Notes: a model not told the origin generated them from the sequence alone. A stretch of 64,000 nt of DNA from Calamus simplicifolius (GCA_900491605.1 UESW01001783.1:49870-113869); one strand, 5' to 3'. Counted from the first letter of the stretch, positions 46,382 to 59,171 are shown. Program-made: numbers and translations.

Positions 46382-48009
46382 TTAGAAATCTGTCGGAGGT
46401 TTCAACCTTATCATATGTCAGATCCTGCTTTGGTCTGTGTTCTCCAGCATCCCCTTCACATAAAAACCAACTCTATATCAAAAGAAAGATTTCACTTTAA
46501 CATTTGCAAATGTGTTTAAATTAAGGGAAATACAAGGCAAACATGTAGCATAAAGAAGCAACTTCTTTTGAGTAATGTTTTCTTTCCTACCTCATTCGTT
46601 CAAAATCAAACACTGAAATCTTACTGCACAAGTTGAAATGAAGTTTTGATCCATAATACTAAGAGTAGTTTAATGATGATAATACATATTAAGAATTTGA
46701 TAGTGAAAACTCATATAATTTCATGTTGAATGAGGAAAAACATTAATAGTAGCTAGCCAAACTTTTAAACAATGAAAATTTCTCTACCTTTCAAACAATT
46801 TCATCCAGACATAAGCAGACCTTCCCGTACTTGTCAAGGAAGAGGCTCGGTTGGAGCTTTCCAACATGCATACTTCACGGATGATGTAATCACATTGATC
46901 ATTTCAATCACTTGAATCCAATTAAACAAGAAAGATGAGATAAATAGACAAAAATTGCTAATTTTAGAAATTAAGGAGACATAAACATAAGCACTCACAA
47001 GCCAGTTCATCATAGTCATCCTTTCCAACAACATAAATACAGACATCCCCAAGCATGGTATATACAATATACACAGACCTGAATAGAGAAGAGGTTAATT
47101 TTAGAAAATAATTGAAAAACAAGAAAATAAGGGATAGAGCTAGAAGACATAATGGAAGATAGCCTGAAAAGAAAGAATTAAAAAATATTAAAATTAATAA
47201 AGTAGCAAAACTTAGAAAACATGATGGGGTAGCATAAATTAGCTAGATTTTTCTTCACTGATACAAAGTATCATTTTTCTTGGCCACTATAGCTACTAGA
47301 ATGAGATAAAGCATCAGAAATAAGCATAAGCATATATTGCACTTCCAAATAGTTTGATGGAAAGCAAGCTTGATTGTGTCTATGAGGCATCCTCTTTCAT
47401 ATTTAATAAATCTATATGATCTTAGTTTATAAAGCAGCATCAAAGAGATTTTGTTTGCACCATCCAGCAAAATAAAATAAAAACATATTTCTTTACAAAT
47501 TTCTCTCAATTTAGTGTTGGATATACTGGTGTGGAAGGGCTATGCCAAGAATTTGCCATGTGTGACTCACTTTCATAAACTATTTTTCAAGGCTAGTCTA
47601 GGCTTATCAAAACCCTTAGACTTAATGCACTATCTATATCCCCGAAGATGGCCAAAATTTGGCCTAGCCCAACCAATAGTCCTGAAAAGATAATTTGAAT
47701 ATAACCATTGAGCACTTGCTTGGATGGTATTACCTCTTGCAATTTGAGAAGGGGGTGGGGGTTTCATTTTAGTAAGCATCAGCTTTCGAGGCTTTGGGTG
47801 GTTATAGGAAAAAAAAAAGTCAATATTAACCTCTCCTATCTATATATATATATATAAGGATAATTTGAATGGGAGATTTAGGATGACTAATGGTTAAAAA
47901 CCATGAATGATATTCATTAGAAGATCATCCTAGCAAGTTTTGTGGTTTGAATTTTGTTGTTTGGATGTAAAGAGTAAAGTATCAAACTATGCAAAGGGAT
48001 AGAATGTTC

Positions 48010-48135
48010 CCAATTTGAGTGTCGCTTATTCCTGAATAAAGCATAGTAGAGGAAGCAGATTCATGTAGCCAACCCCATGTAGTTGAGAAAAGGCTTAGAT
48101 GAGTTGAGTTGAGTTCAGTTAGGTGTAAAGAGTAA
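48010..48135 (-). repeat. Dispersed repeat with GGGGTTGGCTACATGAATC core (right-arm copy)
   Basis: Inverted counterpart of 18570-18700 in LOLITA intron 2. It includes a GTTGAGTTGAGTT run and CATGTAGCCAACCCCATG. Confidence 0.6.
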
Positions 48136-48984
48136 GGTCTAAGACTGACTTTGCTTATTTTTTCTATTTCATGGTAAATCAATTTGGAGAATTAATATAT
48201 CTACAGTAGCTCTGAAAATTCTAGTTTCAACTCGGTTTCTGGCCATTCTTTCCATTCAAAAAGAATGTCGCTTCAGGGTTTCTGGTTGTGGAGAACCACA
48301 AATGCATTATAAAAAAAATCCAGTGTATTGATTGCAGCAAGCTCATATGAAATTCATTATATAGTCTACTATCATAAAACTTGAGACCCTAAATGCCACA
48401 ATGGATATTCGCATACTTGTGTGAAGCAACAAAAAGCTCTTCATTTTTAGCTCTTTGAGATTCTCTGCTCCCAGCTTTACCAGGAAAGACCGCCAATGTA
48501 ATCGTTCTTCAGCAGGAACTCCATGAAAGCTATTCAAATGGTGTTCTTTACAATAAGATATGTAACATGTTCTTTACAGCAAGATATGTAACAGATTATC
48601 TACCTAGATAAATGTAGCTAAAAGATTTTCTTAATCATGACTTTTAATTTGCAAAAAGGATTACTTTCAGAAACCATTCATGAAGTACTCAATCTTCCAT
48701 TGTGATATAACAGCAAGATGCCTTAATCATGATTGATAATGAAAATTCATGCACACACCTGATAAATAGAGATGAAGATTTAATCTGAAAATCAGAAAAT
48801 ATTAGATAAAGACATCTAATGAATAACAGAAAACAATAAACTGTCAATAAAATCATGAAGGCCTAACATGCCAATGAAAAGTCGCTTCCAACCCTCATGA
48901 ATTTCATTGAATAATAAGCCATTTTCTAAGATTAGGAAACAAGCTATTGATTTTTGAAACATTCACTCAGTATGCATGGAATAT

Positions 48985-49040
48985 ACATACATACATACAT
49001 ACATACACATATATATATATATATATGTATGTATGTAGAC
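48985..49040. repeat. ATAC/AT/GTAT microsatellite in LOLITA intron 1
   Basis: An (ATAC)n run passes into (AT)n and then (GTAT)n, a self-complementary simple repeat. The left-arm counterpart near 17645-17690 is shorter. Confidence 0.85.
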
Positions 49041-49577
49041 ACACATATAGATCCCAAAAAAGATTTTCCAGAATCGCCTACTTTATAGCAACCTAAATTC
49101 ATTTATACCGCATAATGTTTTCAAAAAAGCAAACAGATTATCTATGGCCATTGTTGTCGAACATTACAACTCCTTTATTTCATAATCTCAAAAATTTGAA
49201 CTAGTCCAAAGATTTTGCATATAATAAAAGGGCATCAGGCATGAAAACTCTCATAATAATCTAATTTTCCTACATAACACAAAGATAAAGAACCAAAAAA
49301 AACATCATACGAAAACTACCTCCCTGGATCTTCTGTTTTATTGAACAAATATCAATTGGCATAAAATGACAGAAGAATTTTTTATTTCAAAAAAGTGCAA
49401 AAACGACAAATTTAGATGAAAACTCATCGAAAAATAGGGGAAAAAAAATGAAATGACCGAGATCGATATTCAAGATAGGGAGGAGGGGATTTTGTGGATA
49501 GACAGAAGAGATTGAGCGTGCACCGCTCGACGAGGATGTTGCCATATCACTGTTGGAGAAGAGAACGGTAGCATCAT

Positions 49578-51293
49578 TCTCCCCCACTTCTCTTGCGATC
49601 GCTGAGAAGAAATGCGAAAAGATAGAGGACTTGAAACCAAAACTAATTAAAAACGAGAATTGATGCCTTACGAGTGTTTTTTTTTTTTTAAAAAGGGGAG
49701 TGATTTTTTCTACGAAGCCAACCATAGAGAGACTTCCATTGATCCCTCGATTAACCATGTGTAGAAAAATGAGAGAAAAATAGATACAAACAAGGAGTTT
49801 AAATACCAAGATGAAGAGGGTAAAGATGGGGAGGAAAAAAAAATCTCTAAACTATCCATGATGCAATGTCACATGTCAAGAGAGAGGCGGATCGAGGGAA
49901 AGGATGGGTTTGAATAAGTCTACAGAAAGAATGTGGAAAAAAAAAGAAAAAATTCTAATGATGGGGTTATCGATTGGAGACTAACATGCTAATCCAATTC
50001 AAAACCCATTCAATATATGAAGTTTGCATTTGGTATTAAGAACAATTATGGAGTTTATATCAAATTTAGATTTGGAGTTGGATTTGAATTTGTATTAGGG
50101 TTTGGCTTCTTGAATTTTTAGTTGCATATAAAAGAAGCTCTAACTGCAACTAAATATCATGCATTTGCATTTTCACCCCTTCATTAGGCTTGCTTAGGTA
50201 AGAGAGCTGTAACTATGGTTCTTATAAATGAGAATTTTTATGTATATCATCTTAGCCACAATACTTGTGGTGGCTTATAATTCTTGCCAACCATTTGAAC
50301 CAGGATTTGAGATGTCATTAGAGTCAACTATTTTTAGCATGTAATCATTACTATATCTAGAAGATGATGTTCTAATCAATCAGGTTTTGAAGGCAATGGT
50401 GATACCAAAAGATACGCATGACATGATTAAGATTGAATAGTATAAGCAATCAACAATCTTTAACCACCACAATCAACATCAAAGGAAGAAGCACTACATA
50501 TTTGTATAAGACTTTAGCATAAGAAAGGACTACATATAATTATTCATGCGTTCTTATTAGTGATTGATACATAATCATCATTTATGTATGCATTTTGGAT
50601 GATTCATATTACAACAATTCAAGTTAATATCTTTTTTTTATCCATATCAATTTTTTTTTTTTTTGGTTCAACTACTATCCTAGCTATTTGGATTCAAAAA
50701 TAATTTAATTTGAAACAATTTGTTTCTACTAAAATCATTGCTACTATATACTTTTTCTTTATGACCCCCTTAAAAAAATAAAAAAATAAATAATCATTTA
50801 AAGTGATGATTTTCGATGATATTGCTATCTTAAGTTATGATTTTAGAAGGTAGAGAGAAAATTTTTCTAAATCCTCTTTGTGTGAAGTTAGGAAAAAAAA
50901 TAAATCACCATTGCAAGTAGTATATTTGAGACCATTAACTTCACTTAAAAATTTATAAAAATTAAATAATGAAAGCCCAAATTGTCACTTACACTTAAAT
51001 TGGTCAAAACCGCCAATGAATTTGTTGGCCTTATCCACAAAACCACATTACTTTCATTAATATTTTACAAAATATGTGTGTATTATATAGTTTTAAAAAT
51101 ATATTATTAAAAAAATCAATAAAAAAAGACCGTATCAATCTTCAGTAGTTTTTAATAAAACAACAAAGAGTAGAAATAACTTGAATAAGTTGTAAAAGAG
51201 GAAGGTCCCTCGATCTTCTCCGCTCGTGTATCCCACGGGCGTCTGTAAACAGCGCTCAATACTTAGATAAATAAGAAAAGATAAGAATTTAAA
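49578..51293. promoter_or_regulatory. Shared upstream region between the divergent genes (right arm)
   Basis: About 1.7 kb between the LOLITA start and the first in-frame ATG of the coiled-coil gene. It matches 15683-17089 in inverted order with indels. No separate gene is visible. Confidence 0.45.
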
Positions 51294-53741
51294 ATGATCG
51301 AGTTTGCATCACGTCACGTCGCGATGTTACCGTGCTCCGAGGGACATCCTTCCGTCTCATTTCGCGCGTTTCAGCACTGCCTTAGCGCTACTCAGCCTAT
51401 CCAAATTCAAGCTGCGGCTTCTCGCCCTAACATCCGAAGCGCGAGATCTCAGAGTAAACTCCACCCCCTACCCTTCCTCTTCCTTCCGTCTCGTCTTTCC
51501 TACTCAGCTATCCAAATTCAAGCTGCGGCTTCTCGCCCTAACATCCGAAGCAGATCTCAGAGTAAACACCCCCTACCCTTCCCTTTCTCTCGTCTTTCCT
51601 CCATCTCTTTTCTTCCCACTCTTATTCGCCTCCTTGGCTCCAGGAAAGAGAACGGAGCGCCAGAGAACAACTCCATCTTTCCATCGAGGTTTTCCTTCTC
51701 ACCCATTCTATCTCTTGGACGAATTTGTACTCGCTTTTTTCACATCACCCGTTTTCATCGACCGTGGTCGTCGGAGGATTTCAGAGGCAAAAGCAGTTGG
51801 AAGAGGAGTACGCAACGAAGCTGCAAGAAACGCAGACCGAGTTAGCCTCGCGTGATGAGTCGCTGCGTAGGGTCGAAACGAAGGTCGGCCCTCTTCTCCT
51901 CTTCCAAATTTTAAGCGTCTATTTCTCTTGATTTATTGGCTGAATTAATCGTTCTCCTAGTTTACATTTCAAAATAAATCTTTCTTAATTTTCTTGGAAG
52001 ATGATAGCTTAACGTTGTGACATACGTCACACCATATGTACTCTTGTTCGTGACGTTCTCTCTGCCTGCGATTCGATGGGTGCAAACTAAACGAAAGAAG
52101 TTCAGAAGAAAAGAAGACGCTAGCTTTGGTCAGAATTTTTTTTTTTTTTTTGTTAACTTTAGTGGCGGAAGCCCACTGATTACCATTTCATAAAGTGTAA
52201 CAAAAGAAACTTAGCTCCATCGTAAATGTCTGATCCAGAGTGGCAGCAAGAAAGACACAAGTCCACACAGGGCCCTTTTAGGTTCAATTCATGTCTAACA
52301 TTGACAACACAGCCCACCTATTTAGCCTAAATAATAATGTAGTTTGAGTGTGGTAAAAAACTAATACAAGCTCTTGCAGACTGCAGTCTACGTAATTTAG
52401 AAACTGGCATTAACCCACTGTGTTATCTGACATCCCTTCCTCTAAAGGCTCCTCTGCTTATACTAGATCAGCTGATAGCTGATAGGTCCTGCACAAGCAC
52501 ATTGAACTTCTTCTTTCTTGTCTTAGAGAAAGATTTTACCCATAAAATATGCAAGGACCAATAAGAAAACAACAACCTTTCCACTTAACACAGGTCTTCT
52601 TAAAAAGTTTGGAAAACAACCTTTCTATCTAGATTGCCTAGAAAAGGGCTAGCACAGTCAAAACCTTTTTAAACTTGAAGTTGTGGATCTTTGATTCGAT
52701 TCCTTCTCCAAACCCTTCATAGAGATTCAATTGTCTTTGCTTTGCCTTGAAATGAAACAAAGACACGAGTCCTCCCTATGCAAAAGCAATGAAGGGGTGC
52801 GAAAGGAAGTGTTTTTTCGCTTATTCTTTTTATGCGATTTGATCAGGGAGAATGAAAAAATTTTTCAACCTGCTCAACTCAAATCTCTTAAATAAAATTT
52901 AAAAACAGGAAAATTAAAGAAAAGTAGGTTTAGATCTCCTTTTCTTTTATTAACGAATAATGATAATTGATGCTACCATGGTACTCAAAATCATACCAAA
53001 CCTACTTGAGAAAAAACAAGTTTGTTCTAAAATCTTCCTTACACTCCCCCTTCCACTTTTCAGAACTCTCATTGTAAGGATTGCACATTACGACCATTGT
53101 TCTTTTTTTGTTAATTTATATGACTGGCTCCTTCACAACTGAAAATATACAATATGTTGATATGGTGTAATCTACAAGACTGTGTTAATGAATATCCTGG
53201 CAAAACTTCATGGATTTGACAAGAGCTTTGCATTACCAAAAATGCAAATACTCCATTAATATTACATCAAAAAAGTTAACTCCATTAATATGTTGAAAGA
53301 GGGAGAAAAAGATATTGATTTTAGGATTTTTGAAATTATTTTTTGTTGGATGCAGTTTGTCGTAAATATTTGATGCTCTCACAACTCTTGCATTTTAACT
53401 TTCAAACGGGAAGAATAACATTCAAAAAGATTGATTCTGCTGATTTTGTGATCAAGGTCTGTGTACAAGATACAAAAGGGCTCCTGTAGTAATTTCATAA
53501 GATATAAAAACTTTTGATATAAGGTTTTCAAGTGTGTACATGTTTGTCTTTCAATAAGCTTATGCTAGAAAGCATTCAACACAAGCTGATCTTATATATC
53601 ATATGCTCATTTTGTTGTATCATTTTGCAGGTAAAATATCTTGAAAATGAGAATGTGTTATTGGAGAAAAAGGAAAAAGAGTTAAGGGAAACCATAAATA
53701 GCTTACTTCAATCAAGAGATACTTTCCTACAAATTTATGAG
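51294..53741 (+). CDS. Unidentified coiled-coil gene, right copy, 5' part
   Basis: Exon 2 at 51777-51883 encodes FQRQKQLEEEYATKLQ, then TELASRDESLRRVETK, with a GAAG/GTCGGCC donor. Exon 3 at 53631-53741 (TTTTGCAG acceptor, GAG/GTCAGC donor) encodes VKYLENENVLLEKKEKELRE then TINSLLQSRDTFLQIYE. Both are in phase and strongly helical with coiled-coil heptads. Exon 1 is less certain. A frame from 51294 contains QPIQIQAAASRPNIR and can splice at 51453 or 51561 (A/GTAAAC) to exon 2 in phase. The ATG used in the left copy is CTG here, so the start is unresolved. Later exons were not found before 59171. The 1.75-kb intron 2 includes the arm end. I do not recognise the family. Confidence 0.65.
51397..51600. 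repeat. 111-bp tandem duplication in the right-copy exon 1
   Basis: CTATCCAAATTCAAGCTGCG recurs at 51397 and 51508 with the same following sequence through CTCGTCTTTCCT. The left copy has one unit (near 6105). It duplicates the coding segment IQIQAAASRPNIRS and the candidate exon 1 donor. Confidence 0.9.
51884..53630. other. Intron 2 of the coiled-coil gene
   Basis: AT-rich, without coding sequence. It spans the visible outer limit of arm homology at 52621, where the left arm carries the gypsy element. Confidence 0.6.
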
Positions 53742-56216
53742 GTCAGCATATCTTCGTTCATAGTTTGCATTGACATAAGAATGATTAGATGCACATAAAA
53801 TCATTAATTATTATTTACATTCAATCTGGAGTAGAAGACATGAATGAAGTGGATATATACTTTTACAAGAAATTGATGAATTACACACAAATCAATCTTT
53901 ATTCCAGCTAGTTAGTTCTTTTTTTTTTTTTGAAAAAAAATCTAATTGTTTGTTTAATATGTTGATTGGGCAATTTGTTTAGTATCCCAATGTGTTACAT
54001 TGTTTTTATTTGTGTTTTGTGCGTTATGGTAGAAATATTTTTGGATGCATAGGAGTCTCGGTCATTCACTTTCTCCAATTCATCCCTTTGGCTTTTGTCT
54101 ATACTATATTAAAGAATAATAAGCCTTCCAGCATGATTTGTTTGTTAATTTTTCAAAATACCCTTGATTTTTGCAATGATTATGATACGACTTAAATAAC
54201 AAGCAAGGAACTCTTTCAACCATACTTGTTTCTGTCATATCTTTGATGAATCACCCCTCTCCACCTATTACTCTCCTTGTTTCTTAAATGGATGTAACAC
54301 TTATATCTTGGCAAATCGTCACCCTTGCCCTTATATCTTCTTTTCTCTTTAACATTCTAACTAAAGCCTTGCAAATTTTTTCCTACCTTAGTAGCATATA
54401 AAATCGAGCTTCTAAAAATTGACTACATATATAATAATAGATGCTTACCATCAAATAACCTAATGGCCAAGGTCTATCAAACCATTTGAAACAAGGTGGC
54501 TTAGGGCGTACTGAATCAAATAATATATTCCATAGTTTTATATGGTTCTAACCTGATCCCTCCCTATATTTGTTCTCCTTTTCAAAACCCTAGCCATTGC
54601 TCTCTCTCTCCTCTCTCCCCCAATTAAATCGCCTCACCCTCCTCCTTATCTTCTAGAGACGATGCCATGGCAGCCTCACTAACATCTCTAGGTTCAATTG
54701 CTAACCTCCAACTCCTGATTCTCCCGATTGATAACCTCTAGCCTTGATTGCTGACCTCCAAATCTTGATCTATGACCCTTCACTACCTACCCACCTCCCC
54801 TTCTTTGGTAGATCCTTCCTCTCTCTCTTTACTTCTCTTTTTCTTGCCTGTTCACTCTTGCCAACACTTGATCAACATCGGCCTGTGTACCATGTGTTGG
54901 TATATGGTATAGGTCAAGCTAGACTTTGTATATTCTAGAGTCTCTAGGCTCATATGTCAACTGCTTTTCGTACCTTGCTTAATGGCTCCATTCAGGTTGT
55001 ATGAAGAAATTTCATAGTTTCTATTGCTTTCTCTGTCCATTAACTTTCTCTATGCAATGGAATGGAGGCAATACTTTGTGATCTTAAAATTTGTTGGATG
55101 CCCTCTTTAGTGAAGCTTTGTCTTTGATCATTAAAGACTACTTTGTCTTGGTGTTTTAGTTATGATTCAGGTGGCCTCTGAGTATTGTATAGTGTCTACC
55201 TTGCTTTTGATGTGTTAATTATGATTTAGGTAGCCTTTGAGTGCGATGTAGTGTCATATTTGTCTTGGTATCATGTGATGTATCGTAAGATCTTGGTCTG
55301 CATCATTAGTAATATGTTTTATTCTCAAATTACTAAACTGAAACCACAACAAGTACACACACTTGCAAGCTAAAAGGGACCACTTTCTAGTACACCATAA
55401 ATCAACTTCTCCCTATAATAATAATTTTGTGAAAAGGACTCATTATTTGGATCAATTCATCTGTGAAATAACTTAAATGTTTGTTTGAGGATCTCCACCT
55501 TGATGGTTTATGGGACAAGAAATACGAAAATAGTCCATGTAATGGTAGCCATATAAGTGCGATTTCTTATTATGGCCATGCCCCGAACTTGCTGGCACTA
55601 GAGGAGGGACATGGTGACCTACCACATGTAGGTTTAGCCCCATAAGCATGTATCAAATAATAATTATAAACCAATTCTAATAACTATCCAGTATATAAGT
55701 ATAGGCAAAGTTTCAAAATTGGATCTGTTCCCATAACTTTTTGTGGCCACATGATATTCCAAAATAACCACGTACAAGCTGATAAAACACCTCAAGTCTG
55801 CAAAGTTGTTACAAGGTCCAATAAGTCTTTTGAAGCTACATTTTCAAAAGATCTCCAAAGCAAACACTAAATTAGAGGGATTAGGTCCATGCTCGGCCTA
55901 GGAACCTCACTCCAAACATACCCAAAATGCATTGCCTACCCATCCACCCCAACCAGCTATTAGGCCAGCTATGCTATATGGAACAACAAATAAATTTAAA
56001 AAAATAAAATATGTTAAAAAAAAGATAGAATTAGAAATAAACATATAAGAGAAATGATAGGAGTAGCTCCAAAAGTGAAATCATAACAAGAAGAACAAGC
56101 TAGTATGAAAAAGAACCTTTTAACAATCCATGGTAAATAAGTAGAGGTAGACCTAAACTAACATAGACATAAATAATTAAGATAACTATTTGTGATTGAA
56201 ATGTCGACTTTTTATA
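53742..56216. other. AT-rich region downstream of exon 3, no exon identified
   Basis: Probably an intron or repeat DNA. Near 54585-54680 an AAACCCTAGCC motif, a CT-rich stretch and ATGCCATGGCAGCC resemble the 5' leader of a housekeeping gene, but no coding sequence follows, so it is at most a promoter remnant. The rest shows only short open frames. Confidence 0.45.
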
Positions 56217-56217
56217 G

Positions 56218-56275
56218 TTAGATTCATGTAGCCGACCCCATGTAGTTGGAAAAAGGTTTAAATGAGTTGAGTTGA
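56218..56275 (-). repeat. Third copy of the GGGGTCGGCTACATGAATC dispersed repeat
   Basis: Reads AGATTCATGTAGCCGACCCC followed by ATGTAGTTGG and GAGTTGAGTTGAG. It lies outside the arms, which shows that the block is dispersed and not just part of the duplication. Confidence 0.65.
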
Positions 56276-56476
56276 GTATATTCCAAAGAAAAATTTGCTG
56301 GCCATTTTCCATAGTTAATATTACGCATATAATTCCAAAGAGTAATTTGTGAGTAATTTCTAAAATTGATATTTAATAGTCAAATGTTCTCAATAAGCAA
56401 TTTATGACCTTTTTCAAAAACATATTTTCAACTACTTAGTCATAAAATTATGATCATATTATACTTGCGGGAAAAG

Positions 56477-56500
56477 TCCTGCACCGCGCACGGTGCAGGA
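56477..56500. repeat. Perfect 10-bp hairpin in an isolated GC-rich island
   Basis: TCCTGCACCG and CGGTGCAGGA are separated by CGCA. The surrounding 56465-56625 is rich in GTGCGCAGCGCGCATGCG-type palindromic words and repeats of TGCACCG, in sharp contrast to AT-rich flanks. Its nature is unknown; it may be a repeat terminus. Confidence 0.7.
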
Positions 56501-59171
56501 ACGTGCGCAGCGCGCATGCGGTGTGCGAAAGGACAAAATTGTCCTTGGCACACATGGCTGAAAACATGCGCGATCAATCACCATGCACCATGCGACCTGC
56601 ACCGCACGCGATACACAAAGACCTTTTCTATACTTGTGACAAGGCCTAAAGTACTGCATTTAACCCTTATGAAGGAATTCAATATACCTTATTTAATCCC
56701 TATAGAATACATCCAAATGTGTTGCATTAATTCCTATGGAGTAAGCCTAATGTCCTACACTCAACCCCTGTATAGAGTAGATCCCAAGTAATTAAGTTCT
56801 AGGATGACCAAAACGCTAATGTATAACGCCTATTGGCGTGGTCAAAATGTAGCCAAATTAAAAGTCCTAAACAAACAAACTGAATTCCAGTTGTTTACAA
56901 ATTCAGTTTCATCATATTATTACAAATCACAAACATTGTCTTGGGTGGGGAAGGGAAGAGGAAGAAGAGTGAGGATAAGGGGGGTCATGAAAGAGAGATG
57001 AATTTATTTTTTGATTCAATATGGCATTTTATGATTGGCTTTTTTACTTATATGATACCCTAATAACATATTAATAATAATATAATTTAAGTAAAAAAAT
57101 AGTAGGATCAATTTTGGCTCTCATAAATAGAAAATTATGATAGTTCTGTCACTCAATCTCAACATGGCCTAAATATAATATTTCACTTATATGATATATG
57201 TTATTATACTTTGTCGAAAAAGGATAATATCTTTTTTTTCTTTTTAAGCTAAGTTTGGATACTTGATTTCTATATGTTGTAATAAAAATGGTATCATAAC
57301 AATAATGAATCCTTAATCCCAAAGTAGTTAGAATTGACTATAGTTTATAGTTCAGCTTTCCATAAGATAGAAAGGAAATGATATAAGATGTTTTAGAAAA
57401 TGTTGTGTACATTTTTTATATCTAGAACAGTGATTAAAAAATGATATTTCTCAAAAGAAAAAAAAGGAGGGGGAATGCAATGCATAAATTATAGATCAAT
57501 AGTGATACCATGAGACCCTAACCTTTTTTTTTGTGTGTGAGAGAGAGAGATAGAGAAAGATAGAGGAAGGTTGATGACCAAGTCCCATTGCCTATAAACA
57601 ATAAATTTGTAGGCTGTATGGAAAAATCAGAATGCCGCTTCCCTAATATTTATGCAATAGGAATTGCAATCTTCATAAGATAATATCATGATAGAAAATA
57701 TTTGATAGATAATTTTGTTCAGCCACAAGCTTTACACCAAAAACTACTCCGAAACATGACATCTACTCATTATCCTTTGTAGTAGCCAACCACACAAAGC
57801 CTAGACCCACATCAAAAACCATAGCAACATAATATAAGTTTCTCTTACAAGCCAGTAAAATCCTTCATGAAACCTGTCCTAAATTCATTTATTACTTATT
57901 TTCTGGATGAGATAGCTGCTAGCCTTGGCATTTCAGTTTGGCAGGCCCAAAGTCAAGTTGGTGACCAGATAAACCTCCTCATAGCAAATGCCGCATGTAT
58001 CACATAGGGTTTGATCATCATTAGAAAAATGAGATAAGTATACAATAATAACTATCAACCAAGAAGGTATTTAAATAAACATGATACATACCTTGGAAGG
58101 ATCTTAATAATTCAATTTGTAGGTTTAATATACTAATGTTAGAAGTCCTTTTTTGAGAACAATGGAAGAACAACTAGGTTTGAGTTCTTGAGGATGCACC
58201 ACCCATGACTCAAATTCAGAATCTTTAATTGCTAAACAAAGGGGTATGATCACAGAAAACCATACTAATATAAGATGCCATGTGAGAAGTCTTTGCATAA
58301 AACAAGAGTAACCACAAAATCTATGTAATATAGAATTGCTAATTAATAGGATTTAGCTTATGCAATGAGTGATAATTGGAAAGAATGTAATTATTAGATA
58401 TAACCAATGATTTATCAGTAAATTATATAATAAATTATTAAGGAACGAGAAAAAGTTTTGGACTATAATGTAGTCATTAACACAACTTATAACATGGAAT
58501 AACTTGCCCATTGAACCCCTTAGGTGGTGTTTTCTTAAATGTCAAGGTATTTCTTACCTTATATCTTTTAAAGAAATGATTAGTCATAGTCCCTTAATAT
58601 CTATCTATAAAAGAAAAAAGGAGTATGATATAATATTTGTTGAGCAAATAAATGAGAACATTAAAGAATTAAAGTGATGATAGTATTTGCATTCCCCCTT
58701 TACCATTTAAAATAACAAGAATAGATGATGGGTTCTTTAAAAACTACTATTACTAGAAATAAGGCATGAAAGTTCAAAGTAGACCCAAGTAGCATATATA
58801 TTGAATCTAGTCAAGTCAAAGACTATGATATCTAGATCCAATCCATTGTATGAAATAATTTCAATATTTAAGCCTCACATGACTCTACATGTCTTGACAA
58901 ATGAGTTGGATTGGGTATAAATGGGTCAGGTCTTGTTATGAGTCAACCTAACCCATTTGTAGCCCCAATTTTAGATGTACCTACACAAGATCTATAGAAA
59001 AATTATTTTATTGATCATTACATAATCTTAGCAAATAATCGCAATCACACAAAATAGTTTATCATATTAAGGTTGATATATATAAACATTTTTATTGACT
59101 AGTAGCAGGGAAAAAACATATTTGGAACCTTCGATGTGTATGATCACATTTCTAGGGACAAAAAAACATAA
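56501..59171. other. AT-rich region with no recognisable gene
   Basis: Apart from the GC-rich island at its left edge there are only short, low-complexity open frames, and a (GA)n stretch near 57535-57565. Nothing further could be supported. Confidence 0.5.

Larger units (their letters stand above)
46382..49577 (-). pseudogene. LOLITA: LOLITA, right copy, pseudogene with many lesions
   Basis: Exons on the minus strand are at 49577-49524, 48529-48417, 47078-46999, 46910-46788 and 46453-46382. Exon 1 is 54 bp (53 expected), from one loss and a two-base gain. Exon 2 is 113 bp (114 expected), a one-base loss. Exon 4 is 123 bp (125 expected), a two-base loss in the codons for TERLF. A Trp codon at the end of exon 4 is TGA, and exon 5 has a TGA after QSRI. 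Intron 1 lost about 28 bp that hold the normal acceptor tract; only GAATAG remains before CTTTCATGG. The exon 3 acceptor CAG is intact, unlike in the left copy. No functional product is expected. Confidence 0.85.
43291..52621. repeat. Right arm of the inverted duplication
   Basis: This is the inverted copy of the left arm, about 9.3 kb, without the three retrotransposon insertions. The inner end is CTACATCCAA at 43291; sequence to its left does not match the continuation of the left arm. The outer end is only a lower bound. The left arm is interrupted by the gypsy element exactly opposite 52621, so homology may extend further right. Confidence 0.93.

Noticed and set aside
4995..52621. Assembly artefact (haplotype or chimeric-read fold) as explanation of the inverted arms
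   Set aside because: The arms differ by many substitutions, independent indels and three insertions with target duplications.
54585..54960. A gene start with AAACCCTA telo-box and CT-rich leader
   Set aside because: No coding sequence or exon follows the ATG; treated as a remnant at most.
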